A stretch of DNA of 10,920 bases from DATAYF01 sp036272735 (GCA_036272735.1 DATAYF010000184.1:1-10920); one strand, 5' to 3'. Positions 1 through 7,308 are shown, counted from the first letter of the stretch. Made by a program: numbers and translations. The notes: generated by a model from the sequence alone, not told the origin.

Positions 1-1
1 C

Positions 2-1261
2 CTCTTGTCGCCTCCGGCCGTCTTCGTTGCCCAGCACCTGGTGGATGTGATCCGTCACGTCCTGGATTGTCTGTGGGTGACTCTCGCCTTTCGGCCTCCA
101 ACAGGGTATGTGCGTCACGTCGCGGGAAGTGGCCTGACCTCGGAACAAGAGCAGCTTGTTCGTAAGGCCGATGAGATGAACACCTTACCCTCCGCGGTGG
201 TTGACGAAACGGTGCTTACCCGCCTCTACGCCAACCAGGAGGTGGTTCTCACCTCTGATCGCCTGCGCAGATCACCTGTGTACCCTACCGGAGAAGTAGC
301 CCCTGAGAACCTCCTGTTGGTCCCCCTGTTTCTGAAACAGCAGTCGGTTGGGGTGCTAACCATCGCCAAGGCCGGGTTTGACAACGGGTACCTACCAGAA
401 GAGGTGGAATTGGTCAAAGTTGTCGCAACCCAGGCCGTGCTGCTCATGGAAGGTATCTGCTATTTCCAGGTACAAACTGAGGCTCGGACCAAAATCCGTA
501 TTCTCCAGGAAGTTCAGCGCCTTAGTAACGACTTTCTGACGCTGGCCAGCCATGAACTGCGTACGCCTCTGACAGGAATTAAAGGCAATCTGCAATTAGC
601 GCAGCGCCGCTTAGAGCTGCTGAAGCGCCAGGCCGCTGAGCAACCGGGGCACCTGCGTGAGCAGCTTGCGCAGGTGCAACAGCCCTTAGCTGCTGCCTCG
701 CAGAGTGCTCAGCTTCAACAGCGCATGATCAATGACATCATCGATGATGCACATATCCAGGCCAACCAGCTTGCGTTACAGATGAAACGTGGTGACCTGC
801 TTGCGCTGCTCAAAGTAGCTGTGGACACGCAGCAACGGTTGGTGCCTGAGCGCACCATCGTGCTGGATACAAGGACGACAGCGCACGAGGTCCCGGTCCT
901 CGCCGATGCCGAGCGGATCACCAAGGTCATCACCACCTACCTGGCGAATGCCCTCACGTATTCACCCGCGCAAGAGCCAGTGACGGTACGATTAACAGTT
1001 GAGGAGAGGGTCGTGCGGGTCTCGGTCCATGACGAAGGACCAGGTATTCCTAGCGAAGAGCAAAAGCATCTCTGGGACCGTTTCTATCGGGCCAAGGGGA
1101 GCGCGGTCCAGCATGAGCTAGATCTGAGCGTCGGATTGGGCTTGTATCTTTGCCGGGTGTTCATTGAACGACACCATGGCCGTGTTGGGGTGCAGAGTAC
1201 CCTTAGTCACGGGGCGACCTTCTGGTTTACCTTGCCAATGGCATCATCGGGAGATACGTGA
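2..1261 (+). CDS. GAF-domain sensor histidine kinase (5' partial)
   Basis: Sensor kinase that autophosphorylates on histidine and would pass the phosphate to a response regulator not seen here. The frame is open to the window edge. A TTG at 5-7 is only the first possible start codon, with no visible ribosome binding site, so the N-terminus is probably missing. Numbering from that TTG, residues about 1-150 resemble a GAF ligand-binding fold ending in a helix. The H box is ASHELRTPL with phosphoacceptor His183, and residues 195-250 form the rest of the dimerisation hairpin. The catalytic ATPase domain shows an N box with Asn315 (YLANALTYS), a G1 box DEGPG at 343-347, an F box LWDRFYRA near 357-363 and a G2 box GLGLYLCR at 377-384. 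There is no membrane segment in the visible part, so it is probably cytoplasmic. No response-regulator gene follows, so it may be an orphan kinase or have its partner upstream. Family assignment is secure; the signal is unknown. Confidence 0.93.
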   Translation, partial: LLSPPAVFVAQHLVDVIRHVLDCLWVTLAFRPPTGYVRHVAGSGLTSEQEQLVRKADEMNTLPSAVVDETVLTRLYANQEVVLTSDRLRRSPVYPTGEVAPENLLLVPLFLKQQSVGVLTIAKAGFDNGYLPEEVELVKVVATQAVLLMEGICYFQVQTEARTKIRILQEVQRLSNDFLTLASHELRTPLTGIKGNLQLAQRRLELLKRQAAEQPGHLREQLAQVQQPLAAASQSAQLQQRMINDIIDDAHIQANQLALQMKRGDLLALLKVAVDTQQRLVPERTIVLDTRTTAHEVPVLADAERITKVITTYLANALTYSPAQEPVTVRLTVEERVVRVSVHDEGPGIPSEEQKHLWDRFYRAKGSAVQHELDLSVGLGLYLCRVFIERHHGRVGVQSTLSHGATFWFTLPMASSGDT

Positions 1262-1383
1262 TGGAGAGTGGAGAAGCTCTTCTTGTTTTGTGGTCTTCCC
1301 AGTCATCTCGCTCCATACTTCTGCGCACTGCTGTAATATGATGTGCAAAAATCTCCCAAAAGTACCCGTATGGATGGCGGCTA

Positions 1384-1392
1384 TGCTATACT
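1384..1392 (+). promoter_or_regulatory. Extended -10 promoter of the Ser/Thr kinase gene
   Basis: The 175-bp gap between the two kinase genes contains TGCTATACT, an extended -10 element (TGn plus TATACT at 1387-1392). The position where a -35 would lie (about 1364-1369, ACCCGT) does not resemble TTGACA, which is typical for extended -10 promoters. Transcription would start near 1399, giving a leader of about 40 nt. This suggests the STPK is transcribed independently of the histidine kinase. Moderate confidence from pattern only. Confidence 0.5.
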
Positions 1393-1436
1393 AAAGATGG
1401 GTTTGTCTGTTACGTAGTAGGGGAGGATGGGTTCTC

Positions 1437-3188
1437 ATGAGTGACCGCCTGGGGCAACAGCTCGGCAATTATCGCCTGGTGCGCCAACTAGGGAAGGGTG
1501 GGTTTGCCGAAGTATACCTTGGCGAGCATATTCACCTCAATACCCCTGCCGCGATCAAGGTGCTGCACACGCAATTGAACGATCAGCAGATGGCCGAGTA
1601 TTTTCGCATTGAGGCTCGCACCATTGCTCAGCTTGTCCATCCCAACATTGTGCGTACGCTTGACTTCGGAATCGAAGGGACGATTCCCTTTCTGGTCATG
1701 GATTATGCCTCCAATGGCACGCTCCGTTCGCGCTATCCCAAAGGCACGACGGTGCCGTTGCCAATGCTCGTTCCCTACGTCAAAGAAATGGCCTCCGCGC
1801 TGCAATACGCGCACGAGCGCAAACTGGTCCATCGCGACGTAAAGCCGGAGAATATGCTGATCGGCCGCAACGATGAACTGCTTCTGAGCGATTTTGGCAT
1901 TGCTATTGTGGCGCAAACTTCGCGCTATCAGAGCACACAGGATATCGCGGGCACTATTTCGTACATGGCTCCCGAACAGATTCAAGCGCATCCGCGACCC
2001 GCCAGCGACCAGTATGCTCTGGCGATAGTTGTCTACGAATGGCTTTCTGGTCGCTTGCCATTTGAGGGCACATGGACCGAGATTGCCGTGAAACAGAGCA
2101 CGGTCCCACCTGAGCCGCTGCGTGACTATGCCCAGGTCAGCCCACAGGTCGATGCCGTGGTCATGCGCGCTCTAGAGAAAGACCCGACCCAGCGCTTCTC
2201 CACTATCCGCGAGTTCGCCTTCGCGCTTGAGCAAGCCGCCACAACGGGGCAACAAGGCGAGGCGAAGATGACGTATGTGCGCGCCGGGAACCAGGCGCTA
2301 TTCCTACATGCCTGGTCGTCTAGTACGCCAGGCACGCCCAACGACGCTAACCAGCCAGCCCTCGGTCAGCCTTCGCCGCAGATGTTCCATTCGCCACCTT
2401 ATCCCCCGCAGATGCAACATTTACAGCAGACGAGCATGCCGCCGTACCAGCGACCAGACTCGTATGACGCGCCAGACCAACCATTGTATCAGTATCAGCA
2501 ACAAAGATTGTATGATCCGGCCGACCAATCCCCCTACCAGGGGATGCAGGACCAGCCGCGTGCACGAGGTGAGCAGGCTCCGAATGTGCGTCAGGAGCGG
2601 CCCAACTATTTCCCGCTGGTGCGTAAGGGCGGGGCCAAAGACCTCTTGATCGTGCCGGGCTACGTGGTGCTCTTCCTGTTCGTGACGTATACGCTCTACC
2701 GGTCTATTCCAGATTTTCGGCCTGCCCTGTTTGCTCACACCAACCTGGCGAGCGATGGTCTCATCTGGGCTGCACTGCTCTTCCCGCTCGGTTCATTGCT
2801 GGCGGGTAAGTTGCTGGGCGGTATTCGCGGCGCGTTCACGATGTTGCTCTATGTCGTGGGCTTGCTAGCGCTTGCCATTTTTCGCTTTCATACCATCTTT
2901 TTGTCCAGATTTATCGGCTACGAACTGACGCCATACCTGCACTATCTCGGCCTGGCCGTCGCGGCGCTGGCGATGGGCTGGTTCTACGAATTTCGCCGCA
3001 CGCGCAGCTCTACCTTTGCGGCGCTCACCTCGTTGCTCGGCTCACTGATCGTGGGAGTCGGCATGGTTGGTCTCCGTGCCGTCTCCCTGGATTTCAACAT
3101 CGTGCTTACCTATACCCTGATCGGTGCCTTCGCCGTTTTCGTGCTTGAGATCATGCTCCACGCGCTTGCCGCTGCCGCCCACGGCTAG
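1437..3188 (+). CDS. Membrane-anchored eukaryotic-like Ser/Thr protein kinase
   Basis: Hanks-type protein kinase that phosphorylates Ser/Thr on partner proteins; substrates unknown. The ATG at 1437 follows GGGGAGG at 1420-1426. Residues about 10-265 form a complete kinase domain. The glycine-rich loop is GKGGFAEV at 19-26, the ATP-anchoring Lys is Lys41, and the helix-C Glu is about Glu59. The catalytic loop is HRDVKPEN at 132-139 with Asp134, followed by DFG at 152-154, APE at 178-180 and DQYALAIVVYEWLSG from 191. All key residues are present, so it should be active. Residues about 290-395 are a Pro/Gln/Tyr-rich, probably disordered linker. The C-terminal part (about 403-580) has about six hydrophobic segments, near 404-422, 441-459, 464-484, 501-516, 527-549 and 552-577. 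This is not the usual single TM helix with PASTA repeats; the membrane domain is of no family I recognise. The gene ends one base from the convergent LLM gene. Confidence 0.95.
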   Translation: MSDRLGQQLGNYRLVRQLGKGGFAEVYLGEHIHLNTPAAIKVLHTQLNDQQMAEYFRIEARTIAQLVHPNIVRTLDFGIEGTIPFLVMDYASNGTLRSRYPKGTTVPLPMLVPYVKEMASALQYAHERKLVHRDVKPENMLIGRNDELLLSDFGIAIVAQTSRYQSTQDIAGTISYMAPEQIQAHPRPASDQYALAIVVYEWLSGRLPFEGTWTEIAVKQSTVPPEPLRDYAQVSPQVDAVVMRALEKDPTQRFSTIREFAFALEQAATTGQQGEAKMTYVRAGNQALFLHAWSSSTPGTPNDANQPALGQPSPQMFHSPPYPPQMQHLQQTSMPPYQRPDSYDAPDQPLYQYQQQRLYDPADQSPYQGMQDQPRARGEQAPNVRQERPNYFPLVRKGGAKDLLIVPGYVVLFLFVTYTLYRSIPDFRPALFAHTNLASDGLIWAALLFPLGSLLAGKLLGGIRGAFTMLLYVVGLLALAIFRFHTIFLSRFIGYELTPYLHYLGLAVAALAMGWFYEFRRTRSSTFAALTSLLGSLIVGVGMVGLRAVSLDFNIVLTYTLIGAFAVFVLEIMLHALAAAAHG

Positions 3189-3189
3189 A

Positions 3190-4059
3190 TTAGCCGCTGA
3201 CAAGCTCAGCCAGGAGTTGGATTTGCTCTAACTGTGGGATACAAGGCCAGAGCATCACCTCATCTGCCCCAATGTCGTTGAACCCTTTGATGACTGTGCG
3301 TACAGCTTCGGGTGTTGAGGGAAAGACCTGGATCATCTGCTGCACCATTGTCGCACCCATAAACGAGTAATAGTGGCCAATATAGCTTGCAATGCCCTCG
3401 GAAGCATTGGGACCCAGCGCATAGTAGATACAGCCGACCAGCCTGGGTTTACCTGCTTTACCTGCTTTCTGCCAGGCTGCTTCGGCTGTGCGGAATGACT
3501 GGTTCGTCATTTCGGGAGGAGCGCCCCCACTGATGTAGCCATGCCCCCAACGAGTCAGGCGGCGCCACGTGGCATCCGAGTTGCCCCCGATCAGGATCTC
3601 CGGGCCACCGGGTTGTACCGGCGCGGGACCTATGTTCCCCACCTTATCGCTCACCGGTTGCCCCGACCAGGAGCGCGCCATCAGCTCTAACTGTGCGTCG
3701 AAGCGCTTCCCTCTATCGCTGAAGGAAGCCGGATCTGCCGCGTAATCATCTTCACGGCCGCCAACGCCAAGGCCCAGCGTGAGACGACCATTAGAAATGG
3801 CATCAAGGCTGGCAGCCTGCTTGGCGAGCATGCCGTTATTACGCAGCGGAGCGAGCAGGACGCTGGTTAGCAAGCGAATACGGGTGGTAGCACCTGCGAC
3901 CGCGGCCAGCGTAATCAGCGGCTCGAAATTGGGGTAGACCAGGCGATCTACTAAACCGAGGCTGGAGAATGGACCATTTTCCGCCTGCTTTGCCCAATCG
4001 AGAATGAGTTGCCCCTGGATACCTGGGCTGGTTGCCGGGAGACCAATACCAATCTTCAT
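3190..4059 (-). CDS. LLM class (luciferase-like) flavin/F420-dependent oxidoreductase
   Basis: Single-domain TIM-barrel oxidoreductase of the bacterial luciferase-like superfamily, using FMN or coenzyme F420. The length (289 residues) is typical. The N-terminus MKIGIGLP is the usual first strand. The family signature is clear at residues 60-107: RIRLLTSVLLAPLRN, then LAKQAASLDAISNGRLTLGLGVG, then REDDY. A later segment GPEILIGGNSDATWRRLTRWGHGY (153-175) fits the phosphate-binding part of the barrel. The ATG at 4057-4059 has GGAG upstream (about 4067-4070) at about 7 nt. It lies 111 bp downstream of the aldehyde dehydrogenase on the same strand and may be co-transcribed with it. Which cofactor it uses and its substrate cannot be told from sequence; an F420-dependent enzyme is the likelier choice for this lineage (inference). 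Confidence 0.9.
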   Translation of the reverse strand: MKIGIGLPATSPGIQGQLILDWAKQAENGPFSSLGLVDRLVYPNFEPLITLAAVAGATTRIRLLTSVLLAPLRNNGMLAKQAASLDAISNGRLTLGLGVGGREDDYAADPASFSDRGKRFDAQLELMARSWSGQPVSDKVGNIGPAPVQPGGPEILIGGNSDATWRRLTRWGHGYISGGAPPEMTNQSFRTAEAAWQKAGKAGKPRLVGCIYYALGPNASEGIASYIGHYYSFMGATMVQQMIQVFPSTPEAVRTVIKGFNDIGADEVMLWPCIPQLEQIQLLAELVSG

Positions 4060-4128
4060 AATAGTACTCCAATGCTTTTATTGATGGGTCGATCTATTGG
4101 GGCTTCATTTTCAAGGAGCCAACCCAAC

Positions 4129-4144
4129 GTATCAGGATTGATAC
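4129..4144. repeat. Short inverted repeat between ALDH and LLM genes
   Basis: GTATCA-GGAT-TGATAC is a perfect 6-bp dyad with a 4-nt centre in the 111-bp gap between the aldehyde dehydrogenase stop and the LLM start. It could be an operator or a weak mRNA hairpin. There is no T-run, so it is not an intrinsic terminator. A dyad of this size can occur by chance. Confidence 0.3.
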
Positions 4145-4170
4145 ACAGTCGTGTTAGTGCCACGGCTACA

Positions 4171-5553
4171 TTAGCCCTCCACGGCCGGGCCAATCCACAC
4201 GGTCTGAATGTTGACGAACTCGCGGATGCCGAACGACGATAGTTCGCGACCGTAGCCGCTATGTTTCACGCCCCCAAAAGGCAGCCGGGGATCTGACGCG
4301 GTCATGCCATTGATGAAGACGCCACCACTGGCGAGATCGCGAGCAATCTCACGTCCACGAGCAATATCGCGTGTCCACAGATTGCCACCCAGGCCGAAGT
4401 TCGAATCGTTGGCGAGGACGATGGCGTGCTCGGTGTCGTGGGCGCGAATGACGGCGGCAGCTGGTCCAAAGGTCTCTTCTTTGAACACTGGCATGTCTGG
4501 TGCCACGTTCGTTAAAATTGTGGGGGCATAAAAGTAGCCTTTACCTGCCAACGCCTCCCCACCAAGCGCGACGCGTGCCCCCATGTGTACCGACTCCTGC
4601 ACCTGCTTAACAAGGGTGTCACGCAAGTCCTCGCGTGCCATCGGACCGATCTGTGTATTGCGACTCAGCGGATCGCCGACGTGCAATTGTGCAGTGGCCG
4701 CAACAAATTTCTGCTCAAACGTCTCTGCCACCGACTCTACCACGATAAAGCGTTTGGCGGCGATACAGCTCTGCCCGGTATTCTGGAAACGTGCCTTGGC
4801 GGCCATCTGGGCGGCGGCATCGAGGTCGGCATCCGCCAGTACGATGAAAGCGTCGGAGCCCCCCAACTCTAGCACGTGCTTTTTCAAGGCGCGTCCACTG
4901 GCCGCGGCGACCTCCATACCGGCGGCCTCGCTGCCTGTGAGCGTGACGGCCGCGATACGACGGTCGTTGATGAGCGGGGCCGTTTCCGCGCCGCGTACCA
5001 GCACGGTGCGCAACGCGCCAGCGGGGAGGCCGCAGGATTGGAAGGCGCGCTCAATGTCTAACGCGACGCGCGAAACGTTGGAGGCGTGCTTGAGAACAGC
5101 GGTATTGCCTGCCATCAGCGCGGGTGCGGCAAAGCGGAAGACCTGCCAGTAGGGGAAATTCCAGGGCATCAGTGCCAGCACCACGCCGAGCGGCTGAAAC
5201 TCGACATAGCTTTCGGAGGCGTTCGATTTCATGGGTTCGTCGGCGAGGAACGTTTGCGCGTGTTCCGCATAGTATTCGCAGTTGCGGGCGCATTTCTCGA
5301 CCTCCGCCTCCGATTCAACGACAGGTTTGCCCATTTCCAACGTCGCGGTGCGGGCCAACTCTGCTTTGTGCTCGCGTAAATAGTGCGCGACCCGCTGGAG
5401 TAGTGTGCTGCGTTCGGCAAATGTGGTTTTGCGCCACGTTTTCCAGGCCCCATGAGCTTGCTCAAGCGCCTGGTTGACCTGCTCTTGATTGTAGAGTTCG
5501 AACGTTTCGATAACGTCACCCGTTGCCGGATTGATCGATTGGATGCTCGCCAT
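4171..5553 (-). CDS. NAD(P)-dependent succinate-semialdehyde dehydrogenase, Sad/YneI-like
   Basis: Aldehyde dehydrogenase superfamily enzyme oxidising an aldehyde, most likely succinate semialdehyde, to the acid with NAD(P)+. Length (460 residues) matches the Sad/YneI group, and local sequence is close to E. coli Sad as I recall it: MPWNFPYWQV at 129-138, VLELGGSDAFIVL at 227-239, the NTGQSC-AAKRFI segment near 258-270, and GGVFINGMTASDPRLPFGGV at 410-429. Catalytic residues are present: oxyanion Asn132, cofactor-binding Lys155, general base Glu229, nucleophile Cys263 and Glu360 in EETFGP. The ATG at 5551-5553 has an excellent AAGGAG (5561-5566) 7 nt upstream. It is soluble, with no signal peptide. 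The LLM oxidoreductase follows on the same strand, and a CoA-ester lyase is divergent. Superfamily is certain; succinate semialdehyde as the substrate is inferred from subfamily resemblance. Confidence 0.93.
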   Translation of the reverse strand: MASIQSINPATGDVIETFELYNQEQVNQALEQAHGAWKTWRKTTFAERSTLLQRVAHYLREHKAELARTATLEMGKPVVESEAEVEKCARNCEYYAEHAQTFLADEPMKSNASESYVEFQPLGVVLALMPWNFPYWQVFRFAAPALMAGNTAVLKHASNVSRVALDIERAFQSCGLPAGALRTVLVRGAETAPLINDRRIAAVTLTGSEAAGMEVAAASGRALKKHVLELGGSDAFIVLADADLDAAAQMAAKARFQNTGQSCIAAKRFIVVESVAETFEQKFVAATAQLHVGDPLSRNTQIGPMAREDLRDTLVKQVQESVHMGARVALGGEALAGKGYFYAPTILTNVAPDMPVFKEETFGPAAAVIRAHDTEHAIVLANDSNFGLGGNLWTRDIARGREIARDLASGGVFINGMTASDPRLPFGGVKHSGYGRELSSFGIREFVNIQTVWIGPAVEG

Positions 5554-5678
5554 AATTATTCTCCTTACATTATGTCTACGTTCGTGCTGCTGAGAAAGAT
5601 ACTGAGCGTGTTGCTAGTTAGGATATCACAAGAAGGGGGCATCAAGGTGGGTACACGTGGCAATGGACGGAAGAGACA

Positions 5679-5731
5679 GACGCTCACCGTCCAACGGCGT
5701 TGTTGGTGATGAGCGTCAGGGGCGTTTGCCC
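5679..5731 (-). ncRNA. Structured 5' leader candidate of the aldehyde dehydrogenase mRNA
   Basis: Two adjacent hairpins lie between a candidate - strand -10 (5749-5754) and the dehydrogenase start. The larger has outer arms GACGCTCA (5679-5686) and TGAGCGTC (5710-5717) and inner arms CCAAC (5691-5695) and GTTGG (5702-5706), separated by a small internal loop. The smaller is GGGC-GTTT-GCCC (5720-5731). Neither is followed by a T-run on either strand, so a terminator is unlikely. If transcription starts near 5742 they fall in a leader of about 190 nt. I do not recognise a known riboswitch. Confidence 0.3.
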
Positions 5732-5748
5732 TCTATTTCCGAGTATAC

Positions 5749-5754
5749 ATTATA
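5749..5754 (-). promoter_or_regulatory. Candidate -10 box for the aldehyde dehydrogenase gene
   Basis: On the - strand this is a perfect TATAAT, about 200 nt upstream of the dehydrogenase ATG. No good -35 hexamer is seen 16-18 bp upstream; the nearest resemblance, TTGAAC at 5766-5771, is too close. It is therefore only a candidate, perhaps activator-dependent. Transcription from it would pass through the hairpins at 5679-5731. Confidence 0.3.
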
Positions 5755-5833
5755 GCGCCCGCGTAGTTCAAGCTGTTTTTTTGGCTTCTTGAGTAAGAAA
5801 TGGCTTCCGAAATCGCCTGGTGACATGATGAAA

Positions 5834-5867
5834 AAACATTGATGTTTCTGTATGTGCTCCGAGCACA
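5834..5867. repeat. Two short palindromes in the divergent intergenic region
   Basis: AAACAT-TG-ATGTTT (5834-5847) and TGTGCTC-C-GAGCACA (5853-5867) are perfect dyads with 2-nt and 1-nt centres, their midpoints about 20 bp apart. They lie in an AT-rich part of the 497-bp gap between the divergent dehydrogenase and lyase genes. Compact dyads with small centres resemble operators for dimeric repressors more than RNA hairpins. No regulator gene is present in the window to pair them with. Confidence 0.4.
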
Positions 5868-5889
5868 CACATATTATTCTATGGTCTAC

Positions 5890-5921
5890 TATGCGATACA
5901 TGCATCGGCATGTATCGCATA
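5890..5921. repeat. 14-bp perfect inverted repeat, 4-nt centre
   Basis: Arms at 5890-5903 (TATGCGATACATGC) and 5908-5921 are exact reverse complements around ATCG. It lies about 45 bp upstream of the candidate -35 of the lyase gene (5965). No T-run follows on either strand, so it is not a standard terminator. It could be an operator, an activator site or a cruciform. Of the dyads in this gap it is the least likely to be chance. Confidence 0.55.
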
Positions 5922-5964
5922 TATTCCTAGATATAATCGACAAGCGCGTATGTATAGGCTTGCC

Positions 5965-5992
5965 TTCACCCTGGCTCAACCGGTTGTATACT
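5965..5992 (+). promoter_or_regulatory. Candidate sigma70-type promoter of the CoA-ester lyase gene
   Basis: TTCACC (5965-5970, 4 of 6 matches to TTGACA), a 16-bp spacer and TATACT (5987-5992) sit about 60 bp upstream of the lyase ATG. The -10 is embedded in a small dyad GTATA-C-TATAC (5986-5996), which a repressor could use. Pattern-based only. Confidence 0.4.
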
Positions 5993-6050
5993 ATACATAT
6001 TTGGCGTGCGTCTTTGGGCGCGGCTTAGCAGGAAGGATAATAGTTAGTCT

Positions 6051-6986
6051 ATGACTGATGGTAATGTAACTCTTTCAAACGATCAGGAGCATGATTTCGT
6101 GGTGCGCCGTTCGGAATTGAGCGTGCCGGGCCATAGCCTCAAGATGATGACGAAGGCCGCAGCCTCTAACGCCGACCAGGTCATGTTCGATCTGGAAGAT
6201 GGGTGCGCGGTCTCGCAGAAGGTTGAGGCGCGCAAAACCGTCATCGAGGCCCTGAACACGCTGCAATTCGGCAACAAGATCCGTGCCTTTCGTCCCAACG
6301 ACATTCGTTCGCGCTTCTTCTATCGCGATCTGATCGAGGTGGTAGAGGCGGCGGGGGCCAATCTCGACGTGATCGTCATCCCTAAGTGTAGCGGCGCAGA
6401 GGATGTGCTTTTCGTGGACCTCTTCCTGTCGCAGATCGAAGAGAATATGGGCTGGACGCCGGGACGTATCAAGCTAGAGGTTTTGATAGAGTCGGCGAAC
6501 GCGGTTCTGCACGCCGAACAGATTGCGAAGGCCACGCCGCGCATGACCGGCCTGATTTTTGGAATGATCGATTTCGCCGGGGATATTGGTGCGCAGGAGA
6601 TGGGGAGCGAGCAGTTTTTCTACTACAACTACGCTAAGGCCAAGTGTATTACCGCCGCCCGTGCCGCAGGAATTAGCGCGGTTGATGGTATTACCATGGC
6701 GATCCGCGATGCTGAGGCATGTCGGCGTGATGCTCGTATGGCAGCACGCATGGGCTTCGATGGCAAGTGGGCGATTCACCCGTCGCAGATCGAGATTATC
6801 AACGAATGCTTCACACCTACCAGCGAAGAGATTGCCAGGGCCAGGCATATGATTGCCGCGTACGAGCAGGCGGACACGCAATCAGGATTGGGCGCAATCG
6901 TGATCGATGATCAGATGATCGATGCCGCTACGTTGCGAGTTGAGTGGAAGAAACTGGCGATTGCGCGCAAAGCGGGTTTGGCATAA
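6051..6986 (+). CDS. HpcH/HpaI aldolase / citrate lyase beta (CitE)-family CoA-ester lyase
   Basis: Mg-dependent TIM-barrel lyase of the CitE/malyl-CoA lyase superfamily, which cleaves or forms 3-hydroxyacyl-CoA esters such as malyl-CoA, methylmalyl-CoA or citramalyl-CoA. Signature elements in order: RRSELSVPGHS at 19-29, equivalent to the RS-LYVPG opening of CitE proteins; FDLEDG at 46-51 with Glu49/Asp50; FRPND at 80-84 with the CoA/substrate Arg81; LEVLIESANAVL at 142-153 with metal ligand Glu147; GMIDFAGDIG at 171-180 with metal ligand Asp174; KWAIHPSQI at 239-247. The C-terminal tail VIDDQMIDAATLRVEWKKLA (284-303) resembles the lid of stand-alone malyl-CoA/citramalyl-CoA lyases rather than a citrate lyase subunit. 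Length (311) fits. The ATG at 6051 has GGAAGGA at 6031-6037, a somewhat long 13-nt spacing. No citrate lyase alpha or gamma genes are nearby, which supports a stand-alone enzyme. The exact substrate is not determined. Confidence 0.9.
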   Translation: MTDGNVTLSNDQEHDFVVRRSELSVPGHSLKMMTKAAASNADQVMFDLEDGCAVSQKVEARKTVIEALNTLQFGNKIRAFRPNDIRSRFFYRDLIEVVEAAGANLDVIVIPKCSGAEDVLFVDLFLSQIEENMGWTPGRIKLEVLIESANAVLHAEQIAKATPRMTGLIFGMIDFAGDIGAQEMGSEQFFYYNYAKAKCITAARAAGISAVDGITMAIRDAEACRRDARMAARMGFDGKWAIHPSQIEIINECFTPTSEEIARARHMIAAYEQADTQSGLGAIVIDDQMIDAATLRVEWKKLAIARKAGLA

Positions 6987-7023
6987 TAGAAGTGGTGTGG
7001 TGAGGTGTTCGTCGTGCTACTAT

Positions 7024-7245
7024 TTAGCCCATAATCTGCATGTAGAGTTCGCACAGGATATTGTTGGCTTCCTGCTCACCTATGCACGTGACCAATTGCG
7101 CGTGGTACGTGTCGATACGCTGCATGCGTGCATCGAGCAGGGCATGCCTGGCGCTACTGGAAAGATGCTTCACGTCGCTGCATTTCATGGCTTCACATTC
7201 TTCACTGATCTTTGCGCATAACTGAGCAACCTTGTTGTCGCGCAC
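7024..7245 (-). CDS. Small hypothetical protein (73 codons, GTG start)
   Basis: I do not recognise a family. The case for a real gene is the start: GTG at 7243-7245 is preceded by AAAGGAG with 8 nt spacing (AAGGAG at 7254-7259), as good a ribosome binding site as in the neighbouring genes. A candidate -10 lies about 60 nt upstream. The product is short, soluble and probably helical, with charged and Ala/Glu-rich stretches, no signal peptide and no membrane segment. It has five Cys (10, 17, 22, 54, 65), which do not form an obvious zinc-ribbon pattern. It lies downstream of the GNAT gene on the same strand (121-bp gap) and is convergent with the lyase gene (37-bp gap). It could be a lineage-specific small helical protein; function unknown. 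Confidence 0.6.
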   Translation of the reverse strand: MRDNKVAQLCAKISEECEAMKCSDVKHLSSSARHALLDARMQRIDTYHAQLVTCIGEQEANNILCELYMQIMG

Positions 7246-7302
7246 CAGAAGTGCTCCTTTATCCCTGGGTTTTTGCCATCACTCACTATTTCTATTGAAC
7301 AC

Positions 7303-7308
7303 AGTATA
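7303..7308 (-). promoter_or_regulatory. Candidate -10 box for the small hypothetical gene
   Basis: TATACT on the - strand, about 60 nt upstream of the GTG start. The hexamer at 17-bp spacing (TTTTCT) is only a weak -35 and there is no TGn extension. If real, the small gene can be transcribed separately from the upstream GNAT gene. Confidence 0.3.

Noticed and set aside
1262..1310. Possible terminator after the histidine kinase (AGAAGCTCTTCTTG then TTTTG)
   Set aside because: The stem is only about four base pairs and the T-tract is short; too weak to call.
1488..1991. 167-codon frame on the - strand within the Ser/Thr kinase
   Set aside because: It lies wholly opposite the conserved kinase domain and has no recognisable motif.
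5716..6054. Short frames on both strands (5716-5979 on -, 5839-6054 on +) within the divergent intergenic region
   Set aside because: No ribosome binding site, odd composition (runs of Tyr, Cys, Ile), and they cross the palindromes and candidate promoters. Treated as non-coding.
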